The notes below the pieces were generated by a model. That model ran no database searches, was not told the origin of the DNA, and saw nothing but the letters and a program-made list of their open reading frames with translations. Below, piece by piece: positions 54,079-63,044 of a stretch of DNA of 64,000 bases (the stretch's first letter is position 1; the number at the start of each line of letters is the position of its first letter). The stretch covers positions 62,001-126,000 of the forward strand of contig NZ_CAJHBT010000004.1 in the NCBI RefSeq assembly GCF_904846675.1. The letters run 5' to 3'. The stretch comes from Psychrobacter urativorans. GTDB lineage: Bacteria; Pseudomonadota; Gammaproteobacteria; Pseudomonadales; Moraxellaceae. The position numbers and the translations under genes are program-made.

Positions 54079-55185
54079 TTAGAATTTCAGCATATCTTGG
54101 TATTTCCATTGTTGAACTTTTATTTGCACCTCAAACTCGGTTAGGCTGTCGGCAATGATACTGGCTATTAACGATTCCAGCGCCGTATTATTGGTATCAA
54201 TATGGGTGACACCGTGGGCAATCGCCACCATTAAGCCATCAACACGCTCAGGGTCGAGCAAGCGCTCATTAATCGAGTACACGACATTTTCGCCAACACT
54301 GTGCCCGATATCTAATAATTGTGATTCAATCAGTTTGCCCGCTATCGGAATCAGGCGCAGATAACGACGCAGCTCTGGGGTATTGGCCAGCCCCTCTTGA
54401 ATGGCATTACCGACCTCACTGGCCAGCAAATTACCGCCTACTGAGTCATTGGTCAGCTTGTGCAATTGTGGCGCGAGCTCTTGGCGCAGTAATGATAGCA
54501 AAGTGGACTCGATCTCATCACGGTTGCGCGCGATGGTGGATTCAATCAAAGACTGTTGCATTTTAGGGTCGGTAAGCTGCTGGCGATAATTATGAATGGT
54601 GGTCAAAATAACGCGATCGGACAGCTCTTCTAACAGCAGGTTAATATAAAACTTAATGCGATCGAGCCACGGCTGCGGCAAGACTTGATAGCCGAGTTGG
54701 TACAAGCGCCGGCCAATGACCACCGCTCGAAATAAGCGCAAGGCACGCAGCTGCGGAAAACAGCCCAGCACTTCATACCAATGGATAAAGGGAAAGAAAA
54801 ACCAACGATAATAAACCTGCTGCTTGATGGCAACCGCCCAGCGGACTAGTAGCTCAACAATTAACAGTATGGTAAAAAATCCGCCGGCAGTACGTAGCGG
54901 GTCATGTATGACCGCTTGATACCAACTCAGACCCTCGCTAAGTGCCAACCAGCCTGCCACATTACTACTAAAATTACTCATCAAAACCGCATCGATACTG
55001 ATTAATAGCAAGTCAATACTAATAGCTATCATCATGACAATGTCATAGGTCAGCTTTAAGCGATTGGGTTTCGGATGATCAGGTTTGGGGCGCTTGGGGT
55101 ATGGTGGTTCTGGCGGCTGTGCATTGGTTTGATTTGGTAATGATTTTGGGTCTAAAGGTGGATTGGCAGCAGAAGAGGCGGACAC
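54079..55185 (-). CDS. Membrane protein with voltage-sensor-like N-terminus and no pore domain
   Basis: The start is GTG 55185, after AAGG. The 368-residue protein has a proline-rich cytoplasmic leader (1-45), a hydrophobic helix (about 46-68), a second (about 100-120, ILLIVELLVRWAVAI with the E-x3-R pattern of S2 helices), and a basic segment FPQLRALRLFRAVVIGRRLY (about 144-162) with R147, R150, R153, R159 and R160 at S4-like spacing. The remaining 200 residues are soluble and helical. No P-loop filter sequence is present. It resembles proteins sometimes annotated as ion transporters, but conduction is not supported by sequence. Confidence 0.55.
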   Translation of the reverse strand: MSASSAANPPLDPKSLPNQTNAQPPEPPYPKRPKPDHPKPNRLKLTYDIVMMIAISIDLLLISIDAVLMSNFSSNVAGWLALSEGLSWYQAVIHDPLRTAGGFFTILLIVELLVRWAVAIKQQVYYRWFFFPFIHWYEVLGCFPQLRALRLFRAVVIGRRLYQLGYQVLPQPWLDRIKFYINLLLEELSDRVILTTIHNYRQQLTDPKMQQSLIESTIARNRDEIESTLLSLLRQELAPQLHKLTNDSVGGNLLASEVGNAIQEGLANTPELRRYLRLIPIAGKLIESQLLDIGHSVGENVVYSINERLLDPERVDGLMVAIAHGVTHIDTNNTALESLIASIIADSLTEFEVQIKVQQWKYQDMLKF

Positions 55186-55372
55186 AGTCGTACCTTATGT
55201 TGAGTAATGATATTAGGTATTGAGTGAAATAAAGAACAAGGCTTTAGATTCAGGATAAGCGCTGCCAATTATTATAAATGAAAACCACAAAAGGCGATAT
55301 TAGCGCTATTTTACTCTAACATCGCATTTGTTATCCATGCTGTTTAATGAACCAGTATTTCTTACCTGCCAG

Positions 55373-56335
55373 TTAAGCATCTTCGTCTGCGGGGTTAGCT
55401 TCAAACTCAGCGAGCATCTCATCGATACGCTTATCCTTTTGCTGCCAAGCTTGGTCCAGCCAGTCAAACGTCTGCGCTTTGATATCTTCATCATCTTCAT
55501 AGCGGCCACTTTCTATAGCCGTAAATAGTGCTTTAGGCATCTCGATATAACGTACATCGACGCCCAAACGCTTGATATTACCTTTCCATAAGTCGCTATA
55601 AGTCGGTATGCCGTCTGGATAGACAATCGTCATGTCCAAAATGCCATCGATATCAGCCCCTAAAGCGTTAATAGCCAGCGATAAGCCGCCTGCTCGTGGT
55701 TTGAGTAAATGCTGATACGGTGATTTTTGCTTGTCGTGTTTGGATTGGGTAAAGCGCGTGCCTTCTAGATAATTCAGTAGAGTAAAAGGTTTGTTTTTAA
55801 GCAGAGAACAGGCACGTTTGGCTTCTTCGATATCTTTGCCCTTCAGCGCCGGATTTTTGGCAACCGCTTCTTTAGAATGGCGGCGCATCATGGGAAAATC
55901 TAGAAAATAAAAGGCTTGGCCAATGACAGGAATATAAATCAGCTCAAACTTGGTAAAAAATCGTGTCAGTGGCAAACGATTTTCACTGATATATTGCACC
56001 ACACTGGTATCGACCCACGATTGATGATTGCTAATGAGCAAGTATTTACCATTGGGATGCACATCATCGGGCAGACTAATCCGCCAATCCTTGCGCGGCA
56101 AAATATTATCAATCAACGCGTTATTACTGCTAATCCAACGGTTGGTGACTCTAATTACGGTGTCATCTGCAACTTGTGAGCCGGTGATGATTTTGGCCGC
56201 GCCCATTAACCATACGGGAACACTAGCGGCAACACTATTGGCCGCAATGACACCGGTAGCCGTAGCTAGGGAGACGGCTTTGCCAAGTTTAGGCGCGCGT
56301 TTATGTAAGTCTTGAATGGCAGCAGTCAGTCGCAT
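55373..56335 (-). CDS. yihG: PlsC-type 1-acyl-glycerol-3-phosphate acyltransferase family protein (YihG-like)
   Basis: This 320-residue membrane-associated protein has an N-terminal hydrophobic segment (about residues 20-50) and the acyltransferase motif I NHQSWVD (H104-x4-D109). Motif II lies around FFTKFELIYIPVIGQAFYFL, motif III is YLEGTR (about residues 190-195), and motif IV is in PRAGGLSLAINAL. YihG (LptD-region PlsC family) makes phosphatidic acid with preference for particular acyl chains in E. coli and related bacteria. The C-terminus is acidic. It is divergent from the OmpA-like lipoprotein gene. Confidence 0.85.
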   Translation of the reverse strand: MRLTAAIQDLHKRAPKLGKAVSLATATGVIAANSVAASVPVWLMGAAKIITGSQVADDTVIRVTNRWISSNNALIDNILPRKDWRISLPDDVHPNGKYLLISNHQSWVDTSVVQYISENRLPLTRFFTKFELIYIPVIGQAFYFLDFPMMRRHSKEAVAKNPALKGKDIEEAKRACSLLKNKPFTLLNYLEGTRFTQSKHDKQKSPYQHLLKPRAGGLSLAINALGADIDGILDMTIVYPDGIPTYSDLWKGNIKRLGVDVRYIEMPKALFTAIESGRYEDDEDIKAQTFDWLDQAWQQKDKRIDEMLAEFEANPADEDA

Positions 56336-56738
56336 GTTAAATCCTCTTATCTATTCTTGATCGGGCTATATATCTATGTCGTTGGTTCTACATTGGTAAC
56401 TACTAATCATACGCTGCCTGATTCTAGCAGAAATCAGTGATAGTGTACGAGTGTTAACGTGACTGATAATAATAAGATATAAAAAGGCATAAAGGCTTGT
56501 TTATTCTAATGATTTATTAGCTAAGAATAACATAGAGACATCAAGATATCCTAGTGGCTTAAAAGAGTAAGCCACTAGGATATCATGCACATCTTGTACA
56601 TAGATATGACAAAATATTACACATAGATAGGTTGTGCTTGCGATAATAATAACGAGTATGAACAACACCTAATAAGCTATTTAAATAGCATACCTTATAA
56701 TGTTAATTTTTATAATACTAATTTAAGAGGAATATATT
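56336..56738. other. 403-bp divergent intergenic region with a 40-nt hairpin
   Basis: No gene is seen. The region must carry promoters for yihG and the OmpA-like lipoprotein, and includes the 17-bp hairpin at 56545-56584. The remaining DNA is AT-rich. AGAGG lies just before the lipoprotein ATG. Confidence 0.5.
56545..56584. repeat. Perfect 17-bp hairpin without T-tract
   Basis: GATATCCTAGTGGCTTA (56545-56561) pairs exactly with TAAGCCACTAGGATATC (56568-56584) around a 6-nt loop. The arms end in EcoRV-type GATATC. It is followed by ATGCAC, not T residues, so it is an unlikely terminator. Confidence 0.88.
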
Positions 56739-57392
56739 ATGCGTAATCAACTTATGGTCTTGGCAGTGGCATCAGGTTTAGCACTTACTGGTTGTGCCAC
56801 TGATCCAAATACTGGAGAACAACGTCTCAATAAAGCCGCTATTGGCACTTTAGCGGGCGCAGCTGGCGGCGCAGTTATTTCTAAAGCAACTGGTGGTGGC
56901 AGTACTGGTCGTGATGCCGCTATTGGTGCAGCACTGGGTACTGGTGTTGGGTATTATATGGAGCGTCAAGCCAAGCAGCTTGAACAACAAATGGCGGGTA
57001 CAGGCGTGGTTGTTACGCCAAATGCTAATGGTAATATTGATCTAGTAATGCCAGGTAATATCACATTCTCATTCGACAATGCGACCTTGAGCTCGAGTTT
57101 TAAGCCAACGCTTGATAAGCTTGCGTCTACCATGAATCAGTACAATCAAAACTCTATTACTATCGCTGGCCATACCGATAGCAAAGGTTCAGCGTCTTAT
57201 AACCAAGGTCTATCACGCGACCGTGCTTATTCAGTAGCTGACTATTTAACCGCACGTGGCGTAGCCTCTAGCCGTATCAACGTTGTTGCTTATGGCCAAT
57301 CTCGTCCAATCGCTGATAATAACACTGAATACGGACGTCAGCAAAACCGTCGTGTCGAGTTAACGGTTAATGCACCAAATAGCGTTCGTTAA
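56739..57392 (+). CDS. OmpA-family outer-membrane lipoprotein (YiaD-like) with glycine zipper
   Basis: This 217-residue protein has a lipoprotein signal peptide ending LTGC (Cys19), then a glycine-zipper domain (ALGTGV and IGTLAGAAGGAVISKATGGG, about residues 36-75) and a C-terminal OmpA-like peptidoglycan-binding domain (about 105-217) with ITFSFDNATLSSSFKPTLDK, IAGHTDSKGSASYNQGLS and RINVVAYGQSRPIADN followed by GRQQNRRVEL. The protein should anchor in the outer membrane and bind peptidoglycan. A terminator follows the stop. Confidence 0.93.
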   Translation: MRNQLMVLAVASGLALTGCATDPNTGEQRLNKAAIGTLAGAAGGAVISKATGGGSTGRDAAIGAALGTGVGYYMERQAKQLEQQMAGTGVVVTPNANGNIDLVMPGNITFSFDNATLSSSFKPTLDKLASTMNQYNQNSITIAGHTDSKGSASYNQGLSRDRAYSVADYLTARGVASSRINVVAYGQSRPIADNNTEYGRQQNRRVELTVNAPNSVR

Positions 57393-57421
57393 TTAACGAA
57401 CAAACATTTAGGTTCATTAAG

Positions 57422-57448
57422 AAGGTCAGCACTGAGCTGGCCTTTTTT
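57422..57448 (+). terminator. Rho-independent terminator after the OmpA-like lipoprotein
   Basis: GGTCAGC (57424-57430) pairs with GCTGGCC (57436-57442, one G-T wobble) around ACTGA, followed by six T residues. Confidence 0.88.
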
Positions 57449-57546
57449 CATGGCAAATTTTAACAAGTTATTTATATAAATTATAGTTTGTACTTTTTCT
57501 AGTTTTAAAGCGGGTGAATAAGCTGGCAATTGTTACTTGAAATTTG

Positions 57547-57565
57547 ATGATAGTTATCAATAATA
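57547..57565 (+). promoter_or_regulatory. Weak Fur-box-like sequence upstream of imelysin
   Basis: GATGATAGTTATCAATAAT matches 12 of 19 positions of the classical Fur box. It lies about 105 bp upstream of an imelysin gene, a family often controlled by iron, but the match is weak and AT-rich DNA gives many such chance hits. Confidence 0.3.
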
Positions 57566-57669
57566 TTATAATTTGCACGACTCGGAATATTACCTCAAAC
57601 TCTGAGTGTTATCTTAAGTGTCACCAATTTTTTGTCTTTTTACTTCAATGAATCCCATCGAGTACATGT

Positions 57670-59139
57670 ATGACTATCCCCACAGTGACGAGCCGTAAAA
57701 TTTTACCAACCACCTTAGCTGCTGCATTGGCAGCCGTGTTGATGGTAACCGGTTGCAGTAAGCAGACCGATGAAGTTGCCGCCGCTACCGATACGCAAAC
57801 AGAAGTACAAGCCACCTCGACCGTCGATATTAAGCAAGTATCCGCTGCTGAACAAGCCAATATTGACCGCTTACTTATCAGTTATTCAGATATGGCGCAT
57901 GCCGCTTATAAGGATTCGTTAGAGACAGCCAAATTGCTGCAAACGGCAGTGAATACTTATGTGGATACGCCAACAGCAGCCAATCTTAATGCGGCAAAAG
58001 CGGCTTATAAAGTGGCACGCCAACCCTATACCCAAACGGAGGTTTTCCGTTTTGATGAAGGTTTCGTTACTACCAATGACCAGCGTGCTATTGGCAGTGT
58101 CGATGGCTGGGAAGGTCAGGTCAATGCATGGCCACTCGATGAGGCGCTAATTGATTACGTCAGTGACAGCTATATCGGTGAGTACAATAGTAAAGACAAT
58201 ATCATCAATAGTGATAGCATCTCGGTCGGTAGCCTAAAACAGGACACTAGCACCATCACGCCTGAGCTACTAGCAGAGATGAACGAAATCGGTGGTAGTG
58301 AAGCCAATGTCACTACCGGTTATCATGCCATCGAATTTTTATTATGGGGTCAGGATACTAATGGCGTGGGCGGGGGCGCAGGTAATCGTCCAGTTAGCGA
58401 TTTTGTGACTGACTCTACGAATGAGGCGGGTCAATGTACTAGCGGTGAGACAGTCAATACAGATGCGAGCATTTGTACGCGCCGTGGCCAGTATCTAAAA
58501 GCGGTTACTCAATTATTGGTAGATGACTTAACAACGATGGAAGTTGAGTGGCAGCCTGAAAGTGAAAACACACTCCGTAGCGATATGATGGCGCGTAAAG
58601 ATAACAATGGTCTACGTCAAATTCTGTACCAAATGAGCAGCTTAGCCCTTGGCGAGTTGGCCTCTAAGCGTATGCAAGTTGCTTTTGTGACTGGTTCTAC
58701 CGAAGGTGAGTATGAGTACTTTAGTGATTTGACCCATCTAAGCTATGCTAATAATGCGCGCGGTATTCAAAACGTCTTTAATGGTAATTATAAAACGGTC
58801 GACGGTAAATCAGTTGGCGGCTATGGTATCAAAAACTATTTGATAGATACGAATCATAAAGACGCTGCCGATAAACTAGCTGCTGACTTTAAGAAGGTAG
58901 AGGATGCCTTTAACGTTATTGTTGCTAAAGGCGAAAAAGAAGGCATCAAAGTTGACCAAATGATTGCGACCGTCAAACAAGCAAGCAAGCATGGTATTTC
59001 TGCTGAAGAGCAAAATAAGCGTCGCGGCTGGATTGAGAGTGGTATTAATAGCTTACAAGAGCTGGCCGCTGGTATTGAAAATGCCGCCAATGCCGTCGGT
59101 ATTGATAGTTTAGATGCGGATGCCGGTTCACAATTTTAG
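57670..59139 (+). CDS. Imelysin-family (insulin-cleaving membrane peptidase) lipoprotein, putative iron-uptake component
   Basis: This 489-residue protein has a signal peptide with lipobox MVTGC (Cys29). The core has the imelysin hallmark GxHxxE as TGYHAIEFLLWGQD (about residues 217-230), preceded by QPYTQTEVFRFD and VDGWEGQVNAWPLDE. The second half includes RRGQYLKAVTQLLVDDL and RMQVAFVTGSTEGEYEYFSD. Imelysin proteins are periplasmic or outer-membrane-associated and cluster with iron-uptake genes (EfeO, DUF1513, thiol oxidoreductase-like DhoT). Here the remainder of the cluster is lost: the adjacent DNA carries only a decayed DUF1513 end. Confidence 0.92.
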   Translation: MTIPTVTSRKILPTTLAAALAAVLMVTGCSKQTDEVAAATDTQTEVQATSTVDIKQVSAAEQANIDRLLISYSDMAHAAYKDSLETAKLLQTAVNTYVDTPTAANLNAAKAAYKVARQPYTQTEVFRFDEGFVTTNDQRAIGSVDGWEGQVNAWPLDEALIDYVSDSYIGEYNSKDNIINSDSISVGSLKQDTSTITPELLAEMNEIGGSEANVTTGYHAIEFLLWGQDTNGVGGGAGNRPVSDFVTDSTNEAGQCTSGETVNTDASICTRRGQYLKAVTQLLVDDLTTMEVEWQPESENTLRSDMMARKDNNGLRQILYQMSSLALGELASKRMQVAFVTGSTEGEYEYFSDLTHLSYANNARGIQNVFNGNYKTVDGKSVGGYGIKNYLIDTNHKDAADKLAADFKKVEDAFNVIVAKGEKEGIKVDQMIATVKQASKHGISAEEQNKRRGWIESGINSLQELAAGIENAANAVGIDSLDADAGSQF

Positions 59140-59470
59140 GATAAGCGTTTTCATCAGTATATTGCTAGTGTCGCAGTTGATAGCCAGGATAATCTGTTAT
59201 GCGTGACCACACCGATTGGCGGCTGCGCGGCACTCTAAGATTTAACGATACGTGAACTGTGCGACTGCATGATTGTGCCGGGGCGTCGGTGCTAGCAGCA
59301 ACAACGTCAATGCTATGCATGCAGGATTTATTGTCAGTGATGGTCAAGGACAATTGACCACGTTAAGTCCAGTAGCATTAGAACAAAAAAGTGACAAGCT
59401 AACCGAAGGTATTGTTAAAGACAGCTATCTGCATATGATGTCTTTTGACAATCATTTGCAAGCCCTCTGA
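59140..59470 (+). pseudogene. Decayed C-terminal fragment of a DUF1513 protein
   Basis: Immediately after the imelysin stop the first frame reads YIASVAVDSQDNLLCVTTP with GGCAAL, ending in TAA, a match to the DUF1513 stretch YxGSIAxD...SPRGG. After the stop and a frameshift, a second frame reads GVGASSNNV, then HAGFIVSDGQGQL and finally SFDNHLQAL, corresponding to the family's DVCGVA, FLVSDGxG and terminal WDNHL. DUF1513 genes usually sit near imelysin genes. Only about the last 110 codons remain, with one stop and at least one frameshift; the upstream part is absent. Confidence 0.75.
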
Positions 59471-59557
59471 TTATAGCCGCTTTGATTATATGCATTCTGA
59501 TTACAGGTACCATGAGTGTTAAGCGGCATAATTGTTAAGCTTTATAAGGTAGAGTTG

Positions 59558-60235
59558 ATGATGCTACAGGATTTTACCACGCCTTTATTAGAGTCTGTAA
59601 TCCAGCGTTTAGCAACGGTAGGTATTGAGCTGCAAGTGACTAAAAAGCGCGTTAAGAATATTAACTTTCGCCTCAAGCCGTATGTATTAATGGTCTCCGT
59701 ACCCATGACTATTAGTGCTGTGCAAACGGCGCAGGCTATTGATAAGCGAGTAGCTTGGTCGCTAGATAATCACCCGCAAGTGTTAGCATAGTATAAGCGT
59801 AGACAGGAATATGGACAGCTAGCAGCAACTAATTCGTCCACAACACCTGCTCCTGTTATGTTATGGAGTAAGGCGCAATCCTTTACACTTAACAATGATG
59901 AAAAGATCGCCTATTATCGGCAACAGCTCTCAGATGTCACGCCTGCTTTATTCGACAAATGGCAACCTATCGTTGGCGCTTATGCTCATGACGTACGTAT
60001 CAAAAAAATGCATACGCGATGGGGCAGTTGTAATACAGGCGCGCGCCGAATTTGGCTCTCAGTCTACCTTCCTGCCTATCCCATTGAATGCACAGAATAT
60101 GTGATCGTCCATGAGCTGTGTCATTTGCATCATGCCAATCATAGCCGCGCCTTTTGGCAAACCGTTGCTACGGCAATGCCAGATTATCAGCAGTGGCATG
60201 ATAGGCTGGCTGGCAAGTCTGGGCAGCTAGATTAG
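59558..60235 (+). pseudogene. YgjP/DUF45-type (M48-like) zinc metallopeptidase gene interrupted by one amber codon
   Basis: ATG 59558 follows AAGGTAGAG. The frame runs 77 codons to TAG at 59789-59791, then continues in the same frame, without further stops, to 60235. The N-terminal part (VTKKRVKNINFRLKPYVLMV, then VPMTISAVQTAQAIDKRVAW) fits the first strands of the YgjP fold. The C-terminal part holds MHTRWGSCNT and the metal site HELCHLHHANHSRAFW (HExxH plus a third ligand histidine), with MPDYQQWHDRL. Only one base change is needed to restore the gene. A separate start at 59858 could make the C-terminal domain alone. Confidence 0.8.
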
Positions 60236-60337
60236 AATAAATACATGATCAATGTACTCCATAAGCCTGATATGATAAGCCCTAATGCTACAAGGCTAAC
60301 TGCTTAAACAACATGGCAGTATATAGGGATATATCGT

Positions 60338-60949
60338 ATGAATATTGTCGATCAAGCCGGTTTTTGGCAGCAGCGTTATGAGAAAAATAGTACTGGCTGG
60401 GATATGGGTGAAGTATCATTGCCACTTAAGGCTTATGTTGACCAGTTACCCGCATCGGCTAAAGATCAGGCAATTTTGGTTGCTGGCGCTGGCAATGCCT
60501 ATGAGGTCGGTTACTTGCATAAGCAAGGCTTTACCAATGTGACTTTGGTTGATTTTGCCCCAGCAGCTATTGAAGCCTTTGCTGAGCGCTATCCAAGCTT
60601 TCCAACCGAGCATCTTATCTGTGCCGACTTTTTTGCCTTGTCGCCTAACGATTATCAGTTCGATTGGGTGTTTGAGCAAACTTTTTTTTGTGCGATAAAT
60701 CCTGCACGCCGTGATGATTACGTTCAGCAAATGGCAAGACTACTCAAACCTAACGGCAAACTGGTTGGGTTGTTATTTGAGAAAGATTTTGGCAAGCCAC
60801 ATCCGCCCTTTGGTGGTGACGCAGATGAATATCGTCAGCGTTTTGCGCCATACTTTGATATTAAGGTGATGGAGCCTTGCTACAACTCACATCCTGCACG
60901 TCAAGGTAGCGAGTTGTTTGTCAAGATGCAAAATAAACGTCAGCATTAA
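60338..60949 (+). CDS. Thiopurine S-methyltransferase-like SAM-dependent methyltransferase
   Basis: This 203-residue protein has FWQQRYEKNSTGWDMGEVSL at its N-terminus, the TPMT-family WxxRYExxxTGWDxG pattern, then the SAM-binding ILVAGAGNAYEVGYLHKQGF and TLVDFAPAAIEAF. The motif DWVFEQTFFCAINPARRDDY and KPNGKLVGLLF are also typical. Members methylate thiols, selenium or tellurium compounds, and halides; the acceptor is unknown. It is cytoplasmic. It is convergent with oxyR and possibly monocistronic. Confidence 0.88.
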   Translation: MNIVDQAGFWQQRYEKNSTGWDMGEVSLPLKAYVDQLPASAKDQAILVAGAGNAYEVGYLHKQGFTNVTLVDFAPAAIEAFAERYPSFPTEHLICADFFALSPNDYQFDWVFEQTFFCAINPARRDDYVQQMARLLKPNGKLVGLLFEKDFGKPHPPFGGDADEYRQRFAPYFDIKVMEPCYNSHPARQGSELFVKMQNKRQH

Positions 60950-60986
60950 ATAGATAATGTTTAGTTAGGTTCGTTATGCTAAATAG

Positions 60987-61898
60987 CTAATCATTCGTTT
61001 TGGCAGCATCTTCTAAAGCCTGCTTAAAAAGGTCACCCAGCAAATTCACATCATCAACGCGCGCATAATTTAAGCGAGTGACAAAGGCAATATGACGATG
61101 CGGGCCGGTCTCTGCCAATGGCACTGCAACCGCATCTTGGTTCTGTAGGTGTAATTGATTTAGCGCCATTTCTGGCACTAGTGTTGTACCCATATTAGCC
61201 AGTGCCATTTGGATTAAAGTATTTAAGCTGGCATCAGAAAAGCTTGATTTCATCTGTTCCCGATCAAAATGACAGACTGATAATGTCTGGTCAGTCAGGC
61301 AGTGACCTTCACCGAGGAGCATAAGATTAGCAGTCGCAAGCTCATCAGAATTGATGGTGTCTAGTTTGGCATGCACATCGTCTTGTGGGAATACCGCAAA
61401 GAAATCCTCGCTCCAAAACTCAAAGCTATGCAGACCCTCTATTGCATAGGGGAGCGCAATAATAGCCGTATCAATATGACCATAGCGTACCTGTTCGAGT
61501 AGGCGCTCAGTTTGTTGTTCCACGATGGTCATACGAAATTCTGGATAATGTTGTCGTAGTGCTGGTAGTACCTTGGGAAGTAGATAAGGGGCGATAGTTG
61601 GGATAATACCCACTGTCATCGGGTAGGCAAGCGGCGTTTGGTGGCTCTGCGCGCGGGTGGTCAAATCATTAATTTCAGAAAATACCCGCTGTGCTCGGGT
61701 CAGAATGTCTTGTCCAATCGGGGTGATGAGTACTTGCTTATTATTACGCTCAAAAATCTGGGTGTCGAGCTGTTTCTCAAGCTCAGCGATACCCAAACTA
61801 AGGGCAGACTGGGAGATATTGCAGTCTTCAGCAGCGCGTTTAAAATGGCGATGTTTAGCAACGGCTAAAGCAAATTCGAGTTGACGCAAGGTAATCAT
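60987..61898 (-). CDS. oxyR: Hydrogen peroxide-responsive LysR regulator OxyR
   Basis: This 303-residue LysR protein has a helix-turn-helix with HFKRAAEDCNISQSALSLGI (about residues 18-37). The redox-active pair is C200 and C209 in LGEGHCLTDQTLSVCHFD, spaced like OxyR C199 and C208 of E. coli (GHCLRDQ...C). The divergent position relative to ahpC confirms the role. Peroxide forms the C200-C209 disulfide and converts OxyR into an activator of ahpC and other defence genes. It is expected to repress its own promoter. Confidence 0.95.
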   Translation of the reverse strand: MITLRQLEFALAVAKHRHFKRAAEDCNISQSALSLGIAELEKQLDTQIFERNNKQVLITPIGQDILTRAQRVFSEINDLTTRAQSHQTPLAYPMTVGIIPTIAPYLLPKVLPALRQHYPEFRMTIVEQQTERLLEQVRYGHIDTAIIALPYAIEGLHSFEFWSEDFFAVFPQDDVHAKLDTINSDELATANLMLLGEGHCLTDQTLSVCHFDREQMKSSFSDASLNTLIQMALANMGTTLVPEMALNQLHLQNQDAVAVPLAETGPHRHIAFVTRLNYARVDDVNLLGDLFKQALEDAAKTND

Positions 61899-62210
61899 AA
61901 GGGTTCCCTTTTAACGGAAAATTAACAAGTATGGCTGAGATAACTAATATAGTTTTTTAGTGATTTTTCATCTTACTAAGATTAAATAGCAAGGCGGTTT
62001 ACGTATTGTTATCTATTGATTGGGAGCGGTTAGAATAGTTTAACAAGATTAATAAAACAAAACATCACATTAAAATCTTTTAACTGGATTAACCATAGAA
62101 TTCACGTATAGTTTGTCAGGTAGCCTAGTTTAGATAAAGCGATAAGCACTGCACTAAGTAAATCGGTTAGATAAATAACCACTAATTAATTAACAATAAA
62201 GGAGCCAATC
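61899..62210. promoter_or_regulatory. oxyR-ahpC divergent control region
   Basis: This 312-bp AT-rich region must hold both promoters and OxyR sites. A TATAGT hexamer (about 62107-62112) lacks a good -35, consistent with an activator-dependent promoter for ahpC, and ATAG tetramers flank it (62095 and 62108). I could not align a complete ATAG-N7-CTAT OxyR motif with certainty. ahpC has a strong AAAGGAG ribosome-binding site. Confidence 0.5.
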
Positions 62211-62777
62211 ATGGCAGCTATTATTAATCAAGAAATCCCAGAATTCTCAACTGAAGCGTTTGTAAATGGTGAATTCAAAACCATTACTTCAGACGACGTA
62301 AAAGGCAACTGGGCAATCTTCATGTTTTACCCACATGACTTCACGTTTGTGTGCCCAACAGAACTAGAAGACATGGCCAATCATTATGACGAGCTTAAAG
62401 GCTTAGGTGTTGAAGTATATGCAGTATCAACAGATACTCATTTTGTTCATAAAGCATGGCATGATTCTTCAGAAGCGATTGGTAAAGTAACCTATCCAAT
62501 GCTTGGCGACGGTACTGGTAAAATCACCCGTGGCTTCAACATCATGATTGAAGAAGACAACGCAGCTCTACGCGGTACTTTCCTAGTAGATCCAGACGGC
62601 TTAATTAAAGTTGCTGAGATTCATGACTTAGGTATTGGCCGTAGTGCAAAAGACATACTTCGCAAAGTGAAAGCAGCACAATATGTACGTGAAAATGACG
62701 GCGAAGTTTGCCCAGCAGCTTGGGAAGCCGGTCAAGCAACTCTAAAACCAAGTCTTGATTTGGTTGGTAAAATCTAA
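62211..62777 (+). CDS. ahpC: Alkyl hydroperoxide reductase subunit C (2-Cys peroxiredoxin)
   Basis: This 188-residue peroxiredoxin has the peroxidatic Cys48 in FYPHDFTFVCPTELEDM and the resolving Cys167 in GEVCPAAW. It has the AhpC-specific DTHFVHKAWHD and GLGVEVYAVS patterns. It reduces hydrogen peroxide, organic hydroperoxides and peroxynitrite, with electrons from AhpF or a thioredoxin-type partner. The gene is followed directly by a strong terminator, so ahpF, if present, lies elsewhere. It is divergent from oxyR, which almost certainly controls it. Confidence 0.97.
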   Translation: MAAIINQEIPEFSTEAFVNGEFKTITSDDVKGNWAIFMFYPHDFTFVCPTELEDMANHYDELKGLGVEVYAVSTDTHFVHKAWHDSSEAIGKVTYPMLGDGTGKITRGFNIMIEEDNAALRGTFLVDPDGLIKVAEIHDLGIGRSAKDILRKVKAAQYVRENDGEVCPAAWEAGQATLKPSLDLVGKI

Positions 62778-62851
62778 GGTTAGTAAAATATAAGATTGTA
62801 AAATCTGATCTATCGCCTTTAAGGGTTATTCTCTGATTTTTAAGGTGATCT

Positions 62852-62888
62852 AAAAGGTCCCCAACATTTATATGTTGGGGACCTTTTT
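62852..62888 (+). terminator. Rho-independent terminator after ahpC
   Basis: AAAAGGTCCCCAACA (62852-62866) pairs with TGTTGGGGACCTTTT (62873-62887) around TTTATA, followed by additional T residues. It is one of the strongest terminators in the window. Confidence 0.95.
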
Positions 62889-63044
62889 TTATATCTTATC
62901 TACACGCTATCACCAAATTCTATCTGATTTTTATTACAAATTAGCCATGCTAATTATTGATTTTTAACCAAATAATACTCATAGAAATAAGGATTTAGTA
63001 CATAGCGTAATCGTTGTTTTACTATATTAAAAAAGAGAAATTGA

